Shown piece after piece: positions 1 through 6,707 of a stretch of DNA of 64,000 nucleotides (its first letter is position 1; each line of letters begins with the position of its first letter). Below the pieces are notes generated by a model that had not been told where the DNA came from, searched no databases, and was given only the letters and a program-made list of their open reading frames with translations. Made by a program: the position numbers and the translations under genes. The stretch spans positions 372,001 through 436,000 of the forward strand of contig NZ_SAYT01000007.1 in assembly GCF_004296575.1 (NCBI RefSeq), read 5' to 3'. This stretch comes from Dyella amyloliquefaciens. GTDB lineage: Bacteria > Pseudomonadota > Gammaproteobacteria > Xanthomonadales > Rhodanobacteraceae.

Positions 1-145
1 CCGCGCCGCTCCATTGCTGGGCCTGCACGTGCTCTGCCACCAGCGCCGAACCCAGCGCCGCGGTAATGCCAATGGAGAGTTTGAGCCGGGCGGGCAGGCG
101 CTCATCACGACGGTGGGCCATCACACGACCTGCATGGCTGGACAT
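1..145 (-). CDS. Secreted protein, N-terminal fragment only
   Basis: Only the first 48 codons lie in the window; the gene continues beyond base 1. The start is an ATG at 145-143 with AGGAG eight bases upstream. The translation has a basic N-terminus (several Arg, His and Lys), a hydrophobic stretch (LSIGITAALGSALVA) and an Ala-rich end with VQAQQ, which looks like a Sec signal peptide with cleavage near an A-Q-Q. The mature protein is not visible, so no function can be given. It is transcribed divergently from the dehydrogenase at 382; the 236 bp between them would hold both promoters. Confidence 0.55.
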   Translation of the reverse strand, partial: MSSHAGRVMAHRRDERLPARLKLSIGITAALGSALVAEHVQAQQWSGA

Positions 146-381
146 GACGCTAACTCCTGTTGGCGCATGTGTACGGCGGCCGGATGGCCCGCACACGTCT
201 CGCACCGCCGCTCCACCGATATATCTCGCGGCGAACGAATCCCCCTATCAGGTCGTAAATAGCCTTCCTGAAATGAAATTGCCGTCATCAGGGTGTGTAA
301 ATCATCGAGACAGCGCTGACATTCACCCTCCATCGACAAGCGCTGGGGCTGGATGAGCGCCCTTTCCGGTTGGGCGCCAAC

Positions 382-1095
382 ATGCGTATCGGTGGCTGTA
401 GGGCCTTGGTGACCGGGGCGGGGCGCGGACTGGGCGCGGCATTTGTCCAGAGTCTGCGTCGCGCGGGGGCCGACACCATTTATGTGGGCATGCGTGAGCC
501 TCGCGAGCTCAACCAACCAGGCCTGATTCCCGTCGCGCTCGACGTCAGTGACCCTGACAGCATTGCGGCGGCCGCCACGCGCTGCAGTGACGTCAGTTTG
601 CTGATCAACAATGCCGGCGTGATGAAACCCGACGCATGCCTGCTCGATGTGCAGGGAAGCAATGACCTGCATGAACAGCTCGCGGTCAACCTGTTTGGCA
701 TGCTGGATGTCACACGAGCATTTGCGCCGTCACTCGCGGATGCGGGTGGTGGTTGCGTGGTGAACATGCTGTCCGCGTTGAGCTGGGCCAGTCTGCCGCA
801 TACATCGACCTACTCAGTCAGCAAGGCGGCAGCATGGTCCCTGACCAATGGCCTTCGCAACGAACTGCGCGCACAGCGCACGCAGGTAATCGCCGTCCAT
901 GTGGGCTATGTCGATACCGACATGGCACGTGCCGTCAACGCACCAAAACTCGCGCCCGATGTCGTTGCAACGCGGGTGCTGGAGGCGATAGAGCGGGGCG
1001 ACGAAGAGATTCTCGTAGATGACACCGCGCGTCAGGTAAAGGCGGCAATGTTGTGGCCTCGCCCGCTGTACCTGGGGCCCGATCCTGGTCGTTGA
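382..1095 (+). CDS. Short-chain dehydrogenase/reductase (SDR family)
   Basis: Classical SDR of 237 residues, probably an NAD(P)(H)-dependent oxidoreductase of unknown substrate acting in the cytosol. Visible motifs are the Rossmann glycine motif TGAGRGLG (residues 11-18), NNAG (76-79), a catalytic Ser around 131-134 and YSVSK (Tyr144, Lys148). The length is normal for the classical family. I chose the ATG at 382 because it puts the glycine motif at the usual distance from the N-terminus; a TTG at 370 would add four residues. Neither start has a strong Shine-Dalgarno. It stands alone, with a divergent gene upstream and a decayed ATPase gene downstream, so the context gives no hint of the substrate. 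Confidence 0.85.
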   Translation: MRIGGCRALVTGAGRGLGAAFVQSLRRAGADTIYVGMREPRELNQPGLIPVALDVSDPDSIAAAATRCSDVSLLINNAGVMKPDACLLDVQGSNDLHEQLAVNLFGMLDVTRAFAPSLADAGGGCVVNMLSALSWASLPHTSTYSVSKAAAWSLTNGLRNELRAQRTQVIAVHVGYVDTDMARAVNAPKLAPDVVATRVLEAIERGDEEILVDDTARQVKAAMLWPRPLYLGPDPGR

Positions 1096-1347
1096 CAGCG
1101 CAGATTTCGGAGGTCAGGTCGTGGCGCCTTAATAGGCCATAGGTTTCGCCTGGGAGGGTGTACCTTGCATCAGTAAGTTGGCGATACTGGATGAAGTAGC
1201 TTTACCGAATCCTCGAGGTTGCCAAGGACGACTCCTGGGGGGGCGCTTTCGAGTCGAAGCAGACATAACGCGGGCAGCTCTGTGGCACAAATTGGGGCGA
1301 GACTTCGGCCATGTCAAAAGGGGGCGATGACGTGGAACGTCGAATGA

Positions 1348-2065
1348 AATGCCTGCCCGCTGTTGGGGCTGCTCTGGTCGCGGGGGGCGTCCACTCATCT
1401 CAGCGCGTTCGAAAGCATGTTCACGCAGATTGCCGATCCTGAGCGCGCGCCGGAAGTCCTGCGCGTACGCGAGGTAGTGCGAGGCTGGCGCCACTACGAT
1501 CACTTCCGCTCGGATCGCGATGCGCCACCCAGGCACACGCAATTGGGCACGCGCACGTCGGTATTCGGCCACGATGGTGCGGACCTCGCGGCAGCGTGGC
1601 AAACCATTCGTGAGATCGGCGACGAGCGTGCGCTCGACAAGGCGGTGGAGGATGCGTTTCCCGGCGCGAGAGTCAGCGTGTCGGTGGACGATGGGCGCTT
1701 CACCCTGCAGTTCGCGCAGCACGGTCTGTTGCGTCCGCTCAATGCGATGGAGCTGTCCGATGGCACGCTGCGCTACGTGCTGTGGATCGCGGCGATGCAC
1801 ACACCACGACCGCCGCCGCTGATGGTGTTGAACGAACCGGAGACCAGCCTGCATCCGAATCTTCTACCTGCGCTCGCGCGACTGATCGTGCACGCGTCGT
1901 CGCGCAGCCAGGTGTGGATGGTTTCGCATGCCTCGCGGCTGATCAGTGCGCTGGAGGCGGATCGTGCGTGCCAGCCCATCGCGCTGGAAAAAGACATCAG
2001 CCAGGCCACGCATCGTGGGGCAGGGCATGCTGGACGAACCCGCCTGGCATTGGCCGCAGCGTTAG
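1348..2065 (+). pseudogene. Decayed AAA/ABC-type ATPase (AAA_21-like), C-terminal part
   Basis: The frame opens right after a stop at 1345-1347 and encodes the C-terminal half of a SMC/RecF-like AAA_21 ATPase: a signature-like ELSDGTLRY and a Walker B-like VLNEPETSLHP followed by the H-loop region VSHASRL. The N-terminal third with the Walker A P-loop is absent, and I could not find it in any frame between 1096 and 1347. At about 2011 one extra base shifts the frame: skipping it gives a family-like ending (VGQGMLDEPAWHWPQR, stop at 2063-2065), whereas the unshifted frame runs on to 2184 with unrelated sequence. Missing ATP-binding motif plus a 3' frameshift make this a pseudogene. A sequencing error could explain the frameshift but not the missing front. 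Confidence 0.75.
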
Positions 2066-2270
2066 CGCGTCGCGGGGCGCGCCCGGATTTTCATGGATGG
2101 TTTTGTCACGAAACGGATAACTTCGTTGTCATATTCGCGCGTCACAAACGAAGCTTTAAAAGACTCCTCGCGTTATTCAATTGACATAAGTTACCGTTAT
2201 CCTCTTTCGGGTTATTTGCGTGGCGACGCTCGACGCAAGGACTCGCCAGCGGGTCTTGGGGAAGTACTTC
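2066..2270 (+). promoter_or_regulatory. Intergenic region before the signalling operon: inverted repeat and possible promoter
   Basis: This 205-bp gap precedes the STN/sigma/anti-sigma operon and is AT-rich compared with its surroundings. It holds a perfect 7-bp inverted repeat (CTTCGTT at 2121-2127, AACGAAG at 2147-2153, 19 bases between), which could be an operator or a weak terminator. A TTGACA hexamer at 2181-2186 is a good -35, but there is no convincing -10 at 16-18 bp, so the promoter call is weak. The GGTTCAGTC...CGTC box found before tpsB and tpsA is not present here, which suggests the sigma operon itself is not autoregulated through that box. Confidence 0.3.
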
Positions 2271-2975
2271 ATGTCGCACGCCTGGTGGGCGCTCGCGTTG
2301 TCGGGTTGGCTTTGTTGGGGGACGAGCCATGCAGGCGGATTACAGTCGACGGCTGGTACGGCAGCAGGCGCAACGACGGGTCTCTACTCGTTCGATATGG
2401 GCCCGCAACCGTTGAGTGCCGCCGTGAAATCATTCAGTGATGTCACCGGGCAGTCCTTGTTGGTGGACGAGAGCCTGCTTGCCGGAAAGATGTCGGCCGG
2501 CGTGCGCGGCCAGTTCTCGGCCGAGGACGCCTTGAGTCGACTGCTAGCCGGCACCGGCCTGCGCGAGCGTTACGCATCGGACAAGGCCTTCACGCTTGAG
2601 TCGTTCGACAGCGGCAGTGCAGGCAGTGCCGGCGATGAGCTTGCACAGGACGCGAGCGACTCCCGCTGGGAAGTCTATGGCGCCTCGTTGCAGGCCTCGC
2701 TTGAACATGAGCTGTGCCGGGTGCCGGGCGCAAAGCCCGGCAGTTACCGGCTGGCGCTGCAGGTGTGGATCGATGAAGCAGGCACGGTGAATCGCGTGCG
2801 CCTGCTTGGCAGTACCGGGCTACAGGCACGCGATGCGTCGATCAGTCAGGCGCTGGAGGGCATACGCGTGGAGCCGCCGCCGGCCGGCCTCGGCCAGCCA
2901 ATGACCTTGTTGCTGCTGCCTGCGGGCGCCGCGCACGCCCTGCGTTGCGACACCCCCGTCGCTGCGCGCGCCTGA
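2271..2975 (+). CDS. Receptor-like periplasmic signalling protein: STN domain plus TonB-like C-terminus (VreA type)
   Basis: A 234-residue exported protein. The ATG at 2271 has GGGGAAG upstream and starts directly with a signal peptide (MSHAWWALALSGWLCWG); a GTG at 2220 is a poorer choice. After the signal comes an STN (secretin/TonB N-terminal) domain of about 75 residues beginning near YSFDMGPQPLSAAV, as found at the front of TonB-dependent transducers. The last 70 residues (from LALQVWIDEAGTVNRV to the GQPMTLLLLP strand) resemble a TonB C-terminal domain and align with the end of the TonB-like protein at 8938-9612. No beta-barrel follows, so this is a receptor without a receptor, as in VreA of the Pseudomonas PUMA3 system. 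The sigma factor starts 7 bp after its stop. Inferred role: senses a periplasmic or outer-membrane cue and signals to the FecR protein. Confidence 0.75.
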   Translation: MSHAWWALALSGWLCWGTSHAGGLQSTAGTAAGATTGLYSFDMGPQPLSAAVKSFSDVTGQSLLVDESLLAGKMSAGVRGQFSAEDALSRLLAGTGLRERYASDKAFTLESFDSGSAGSAGDELAQDASDSRWEVYGASLQASLEHELCRVPGAKPGSYRLALQVWIDEAGTVNRVRLLGSTGLQARDASISQALEGIRVEPPPAGLGQPMTLLLLPAGAAHALRCDTPVAARA

Positions 2976-2982
2976 GCCGGCG

Positions 2983-3528
2983 ATGGAGACGCCTACCGTG
3001 TCCCTGCTAGGCCTGTTCCTGGAGTGGCAACCCGAATTGCGTCGGCGTCTGCGCCGGCGCCTGGGCTCCGACGAACTGGTCAACGATGTGCTGCAGGAAA
3101 CCTATCTGCGCGTGGAGCGGATGGGCGATGCGTCGGTGGTGGCGCACAACCCCGCCGGTTACCTGTTCCGCATGGCGTTGAACGTCGCTGCCGACCAGCG
3201 CCAGTCGGAGTCCCGCTACCTGACGGGTGAGGAAGTGGAGGACCTGCTGCACTTCGCCGACGACTCGCTCGATCCAGCGCGCGTGGTCCACGCGCGCCTG
3301 GAGGTTGCCGCGCTGGAGCGGGCCATGGGCGAGTTGACGGAGCGCCAGCGGGCCATCCTGATCGCCGCCCGGGTCGAGGACCTGCCGCAGCAAGACATTG
3401 CCGACCGTTTCCGGATTTCGGTCCGCATGGTGGGCAAGGAACTCAAGCGGGCGCTCGAACATTGTGGACAGCGTCTCGATCGGCGTGTGGTTCAGCGGTT
3501 CGGTCCCGGGGCCGGAAAAGAGTCTTGA
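2983..3528 (+). CDS. ECF-family RNA polymerase sigma factor (FecI/VreI-like)
   Basis: 181-residue sigma-70 family protein with only regions 2 and 4. Region 2 lies at about residues 10-80 (DELVNDVLQETYLRV, then NPAGYLFRMALNVAAD) and region 4 at about 115-165, with a helix-turn-helix in LPQQDIADRFRISVRMVGKE. This layout and the company of a FecR gene four bases downstream place it in the FecI-like ECF group controlled by cell-surface signalling. Its likely targets are the two matching boxes GGTTCAGTC-N15-CGTCTTT at 4663-4694 and 12567-12598, in front of tpsB and tpsA. It is likely cotranscribed with the STN protein and the anti-sigma factor. Confidence 0.88.
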   Translation: METPTVSLLGLFLEWQPELRRRLRRRLGSDELVNDVLQETYLRVERMGDASVVAHNPAGYLFRMALNVAADQRQSESRYLTGEEVEDLLHFADDSLDPARVVHARLEVAALERAMGELTERQRAILIAARVEDLPQQDIADRFRISVRMVGKELKRALEHCGQRLDRRVVQRFGPGAGKES

Positions 3529-3532
3529 GCGT

Positions 3533-4507
3533 ATGAGTGAACGTTTTTCCCATCCCGGCCACGATTCGGCGCTGCATGGCGAGGCGCGCGACTGGCTGCT
3601 CCTGCTTACCTCCGGGCGGGCCACCACCGACGACGCTTCGGCGTTCCGGCGTTGGTGTTCCCTGAGCGAAATGCACGCACAGGCGTTCGCGGAGACGCGC
3701 CTGCTCTGGGACAACCTGGGCGTGGCCGCGCGGAGCCTGCACCAGCGGGAACAGGCTGTGGTGGTGCCAGCGTCCCGCCGCATGAGCCGGCGCGCCTTCC
3801 TGGGCGGTGCCGTGGCCGCGTCGGCCGCCTTGCTGGCGGCGCGTTCGCCGCTGAACCTGTGGCCCAGCCTGCCTGATGCCATGGCCGACTATCGGACGGC
3901 GACGGGTGAGCAGCGACAGGTCGAGCTGACTTCCGGCGTGGTAGTGGAAATGAACACGCAAACGGCCATGAACGTGCGCACATCCGGTGGGCGCGTGGTG
4001 GGCGTCGAACTGCTTACCGGGGAAATCCAGCTGCAGGTGTCCAGGGAACTGGCCGGCAGCTTCGAGATACGAGCTTTGCATGGAGGCATCCACGCGGCCT
4101 CGGGCGCGCTTTGCAATGTGCGCTGCCTTGATGGCCAGGTACAGGTCACCGGCCTGGACGGCAACGTCCGGGTGGAGTGCCAGGGACGGTCCGAGCTGCT
4201 GGGACGAGCCCAGCAGACCGGCTATGGAAGCCAGGGGCTCAGTGCCGTGGCCGTGGCAGATACGGACGAAGCGGTAGCATGGCGTCGTCGCGTGCTGGTC
4301 TTCGACGACCGTCCGCTGTCGGAGGTGATCACCGAGATCAACCGCTACCGGCCCGGCAAGATTATCCTCACCAACGATGTGCTCGCGGCGCGCAAGGTGC
4401 ACGCGCAGGTATCGCTTAACCAGCTCGGCGACGTCGCGTCGCTCATTCACCAGGCCTTTGGTGCGTCGGTGCGTTCCTTGCCCGGCGGCATCGTGCTGGT
4501 GAGCTGA
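3533..4507 (+). CDS. FecR-family anti-sigma factor with C-terminal STN-like domain (VreR-like)
   Basis: 324 residues from the ATG at 3533, four bases after the sigma stop; the frame is open further upstream but that part overlaps the sigma gene. Order of parts: N-terminal DUF4880-type sigma-binding domain (RDWLLLLTSGRAT, then FRRWCSLSEMHAQAF); one membrane segment near residues 83-103 preceded by SRRAFLGG, which looks like a twin-arginine signal; a periplasmic FecR beta domain (TATGEQRQVELTSG, AMNVRT, VELLTGEIQLQVS); and a last domain of about 75 residues (FDDRPLSEVITEINRY... to VRSLPGGIVLV) that resembles the STN domain of the upstream protein. Known FecR proteins hold their sigma factor at the inner membrane and are processed on signal; the same role is inferred here. 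Confidence 0.85.
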   Translation: MSERFSHPGHDSALHGEARDWLLLLTSGRATTDDASAFRRWCSLSEMHAQAFAETRLLWDNLGVAARSLHQREQAVVVPASRRMSRRAFLGGAVAASAALLAARSPLNLWPSLPDAMADYRTATGEQRQVELTSGVVVEMNTQTAMNVRTSGGRVVGVELLTGEIQLQVSRELAGSFEIRALHGGIHAASGALCNVRCLDGQVQVTGLDGNVRVECQGRSELLGRAQQTGYGSQGLSAVAVADTDEAVAWRRRVLVFDDRPLSEVITEINRYRPGKIILTNDVLAARKVHAQVSLNQLGDVASLIHQAFGASVRSLPGGIVLVS

Positions 4508-4662
4508 TCTCCTTCCTTTTTCGATATCGGACGGCTGCCCAAGCGGGCGGTCCATCCTGCGCGCGTTTGTGGCGTCGTCGCGTGACCGCCCAAATGACAG
4601 ATTCGTTTCCGTGAGGCGGAAGAGCCGCTGAAACAGTCGCTGACATGAATTTTTCGTGACTT

Positions 4663-4694
4663 GGTTCAGTCCGTCATCCGGTCCTCCGTCTTTC
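4663..4694 (+). promoter_or_regulatory. ECF sigma-dependent promoter of tpsB (box A)
   Basis: GGTTCAGTC at 4663-4671, 15 bases, then CGTCTTTC at 4687-4694. The same nine-base and seven-base words with exactly the same spacing occur before tpsA at 12567. CGTC is a typical -10 for ECF sigma factors. The similarity extends upstream, with CATGAA and a T-rich run ending in GTGAC just before the -35, which may be an UP element or an activator site. Transcription from here would give a leader of about 360 nt before tpsB. Confidence 0.75.
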
Positions 4695-5055
4695 TTGGCA
4701 AGGACGAATGCTAGGGCTTGGATGCCCACTTTCTCTTCCGCCCGGGCATCGCCGGGGCGGTCATATGGGCGAGAGGGAAGGGCGGGCCAGCGGGCCCGCC
4801 CCGGGGAAGGTTTTGCGCGATGGTTACGAACGACGTCTGGCCGTTTGGAAGGCCGTTATCGGACAGGGATGCCGGCTTTGTTCCAGGCCATGGCATGGCG
4901 GTGTTTGCCGAACGCCGCATCCGCCCCGGCAGGACCGGCTCGCGCGAAGCGAGCCGGACATCCCGCTGTCGCATGGTGGTTAGAAACGCCGGCCTAAGCT
5001 CCCGGTTCGCCTTCGCGCGACACACGCTGCGGACGAACAGGGGGCAGGCGTGCGC
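4695..5055 (+). other. Long structured leader of tpsB with a possible short coupled ORF
   Basis: No recognisable gene fills this stretch. It holds a GC-rich hairpin (GGGCGGGC...GGCCCGCCC, about 4781-4803) and a perfect 9-bp stem with a 5-base loop (CCGGCTCGC-GCGAA-GCGAGCCGG, about 4936-4958). A frame from the ATG at about 4820, with GGGGAAGG upstream, encodes 79 residues and ends at 5059 so that its stop overlaps the tpsB ATG as ATGA. Its codons are poor for this genome (several AGG, TTA, CTA, AGA), so I do not call it a gene, but translational coupling is possible. The hairpins fit a structured 5' untranslated region. Confidence 0.4.
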
Positions 5056-6648
5056 ATGAGCGGCAAGGGAATGGCGCGGTGGCGATGGCCGTTGAGCGCG
5101 TTGGCGATGGCGTTGTCGTGTGCGCTGGGCACGGTGCACGCGCAGCAGGATGCCGGCCAGTCGCCGGCGCACTTCGACGTCAACGAGTACCTGGTACGTG
5201 GCAATCACCTGCTCGACTCGGTGGAGATCGAGCAGACGGTGGAGCCCTACCTGGGTCCCAACCGCAGCCTGGATGACGTGCATGCGGCGCGCGATGCGCT
5301 GCAGAAGGTCTACCAGGCCAAGGGTTACCAGTCGGTGGTGGTGGAAGTGCCGCCGCAACAGGTGAAGAACGGCGTGCTGCTCCTGCAGGTGACGGAGAAC
5401 AGCATCGGCCGCGTGCGCGTGGAAGGCGCGAAATACCATTCGCCGGAAGCGATACGCGACGCAGTGCCCTCGCTGGCCGAAGGCAGCGTGCCCAACTTCA
5501 CCAAGGCCCAGGCGGAGCTGGCCCAAGTCAATACGCAGCCGGGCCAGCAGGTGGTGCCGGTGCTCAAGCCCGGCACGCTGCCGCAGACCATGGACGTGAC
5601 GTTGAAGGTCAACGACAGCTATCCGCTGCACGCCAGCGTGGAAGTGAACAACGACCACAGCGCCGATACGCCCGAACTGCGCACCATCGCCAATGTCCGC
5701 TACGACAACCTGTGGCAGGCGGGGCACACCATCTCGGCGACTTATATCGTTGCGCCGCAGGATCGCCATGCGGCCGAGGTGTATGCCTTGTCGTACCTGG
5801 CGCCGCTCAGCAGCAACTGGGCACTTCTCGGCACGGGCTACAAGTCCAACAGCAATGCGAACACGCTGGGCGGCACCACCGTACTCGGCAAGGGCAATGC
5901 CGAAACGCTGCAGGCAACACGCAACCTGCCGCTGCTGGGCACCTACAGCCAGTCGCTCTCGTTCGGCATCAGCCACAAGCATTTCGACCAGAACATCACG
6001 CTGGGCGACCAGACTTCCAAGGTGCCGATCACCTACGACCCGCTGATGGTGTCGTATGCGGGGCAGCGCAGCGGTGATCGCTCGAACCTGTCCTTCACGC
6101 TGGTCGGCAACCTGGGCCTCAGCGGCATGGGCAGTTCGCGCACGGACTTCGACAATCTGCGCTACAAGGGCAAGGACAACTACATCTACGTGCATTCGGA
6201 TATCAGCTACTCGCACTTGCTGGGTGGCGATTTCTCGCTGGCCGTGCGCGGCAGCCTGCAGGTATCCGATTCGCCGCTGGTATCCAGCGAACAGTTCGCC
6301 GCCGGTGGCGCCAGCAGCGTGCGTGGCTACCTGGCGGCCGAGGAAACCGGCGACAACGGCGCGGTGGCATCGGTGGAGTTGCGCAGTCCGTCGCTGGCCG
6401 GCGTCGTCGGCAATTTCGTCGACGACTGGCGCTTTCATCTGTTCCTCGATGGCGGGCGTGTCCTGCTGATCGATCCGCTGCCCGACCAGCAAAGCCGCTT
6501 CAACCTGCTCAGCACCGGCGTGGGCACGCGCTTCAGCCTGTTCCGCGCGGTGAGCGGCGAACTCGAATTCGCCTATCCGTTGCATGACGGAACCCGCACG
6601 CGTGCCCACAACGGGCAGGTGCTCTTCAGCCTGAAGGCCAGCCTGTGA
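5056..6648 (+). CDS. Two-partner secretion outer-membrane transporter TpsB (ShlB/FhaC/HecB family)
   Basis: 530-residue Omp85-superfamily transporter that moves the TpsA partner across the outer membrane. The ATG at 5056 gives a signal peptide ending near VHAQQ; a GTG lies two codons upstream. Next is a POTRA_2 domain at about residues 40-115 (DVNEYLVRGNHLLDSVEIEQTVEPYLG) and a second POTRA at about 115-195 (IGRVRVEGAKYHSPEAIRDAVPSL). The remaining 330 residues form the beta-barrel, with the conserved VRGY motif in the loop-6 position (ASSVRGYLAAEE) and a last strand ending FSLKASL. It is the first gene after ECF box A, and the ExbB-like gene follows with 59 bp between. Its substrate is inferred to be the giant protein at 12710. 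Confidence 0.92.
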   Translation: MSGKGMARWRWPLSALAMALSCALGTVHAQQDAGQSPAHFDVNEYLVRGNHLLDSVEIEQTVEPYLGPNRSLDDVHAARDALQKVYQAKGYQSVVVEVPPQQVKNGVLLLQVTENSIGRVRVEGAKYHSPEAIRDAVPSLAEGSVPNFTKAQAELAQVNTQPGQQVVPVLKPGTLPQTMDVTLKVNDSYPLHASVEVNNDHSADTPELRTIANVRYDNLWQAGHTISATYIVAPQDRHAAEVYALSYLAPLSSNWALLGTGYKSNSNANTLGGTTVLGKGNAETLQATRNLPLLGTYSQSLSFGISHKHFDQNITLGDQTSKVPITYDPLMVSYAGQRSGDRSNLSFTLVGNLGLSGMGSSRTDFDNLRYKGKDNYIYVHSDISYSHLLGGDFSLAVRGSLQVSDSPLVSSEQFAAGGASSVRGYLAAEETGDNGAVASVELRSPSLAGVVGNFVDDWRFHLFLDGGRVLLIDPLPDQQSRFNLLSTGVGTRFSLFRAVSGELEFAYPLHDGTRTRAHNGQVLFSLKASL

Positions 6649-6707
6649 AGGACATGGTCATGACCCGCTCAACACATGGATTTCCGACGTCTAGGGGTGG
6701 AACTACG

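Noticed and set aside
1129-1347. Remnant of a transposase or of the ATPase N-terminus before the pseudogene
   Set aside because: No frame on either strand gave a recognisable motif; the stretch is left unassigned.
2126-2146. Possible PHO box before the signalling operon (TTGTCAT and GCGTCAC)
   Set aside because: The half-sites are 13 bp apart instead of the usual 11 and the second is degenerate, so PhoB control cannot be supported although the Pseudomonas counterpart is phosphate-regulated.
4708-4997. Overlapping frames of about 90-113 codons before tpsB as genes
   Set aside because: Several frames are open at once because of high GC, their codon use is poor and none looks like a protein; only the ATGA-coupled frame is kept, as a finding.
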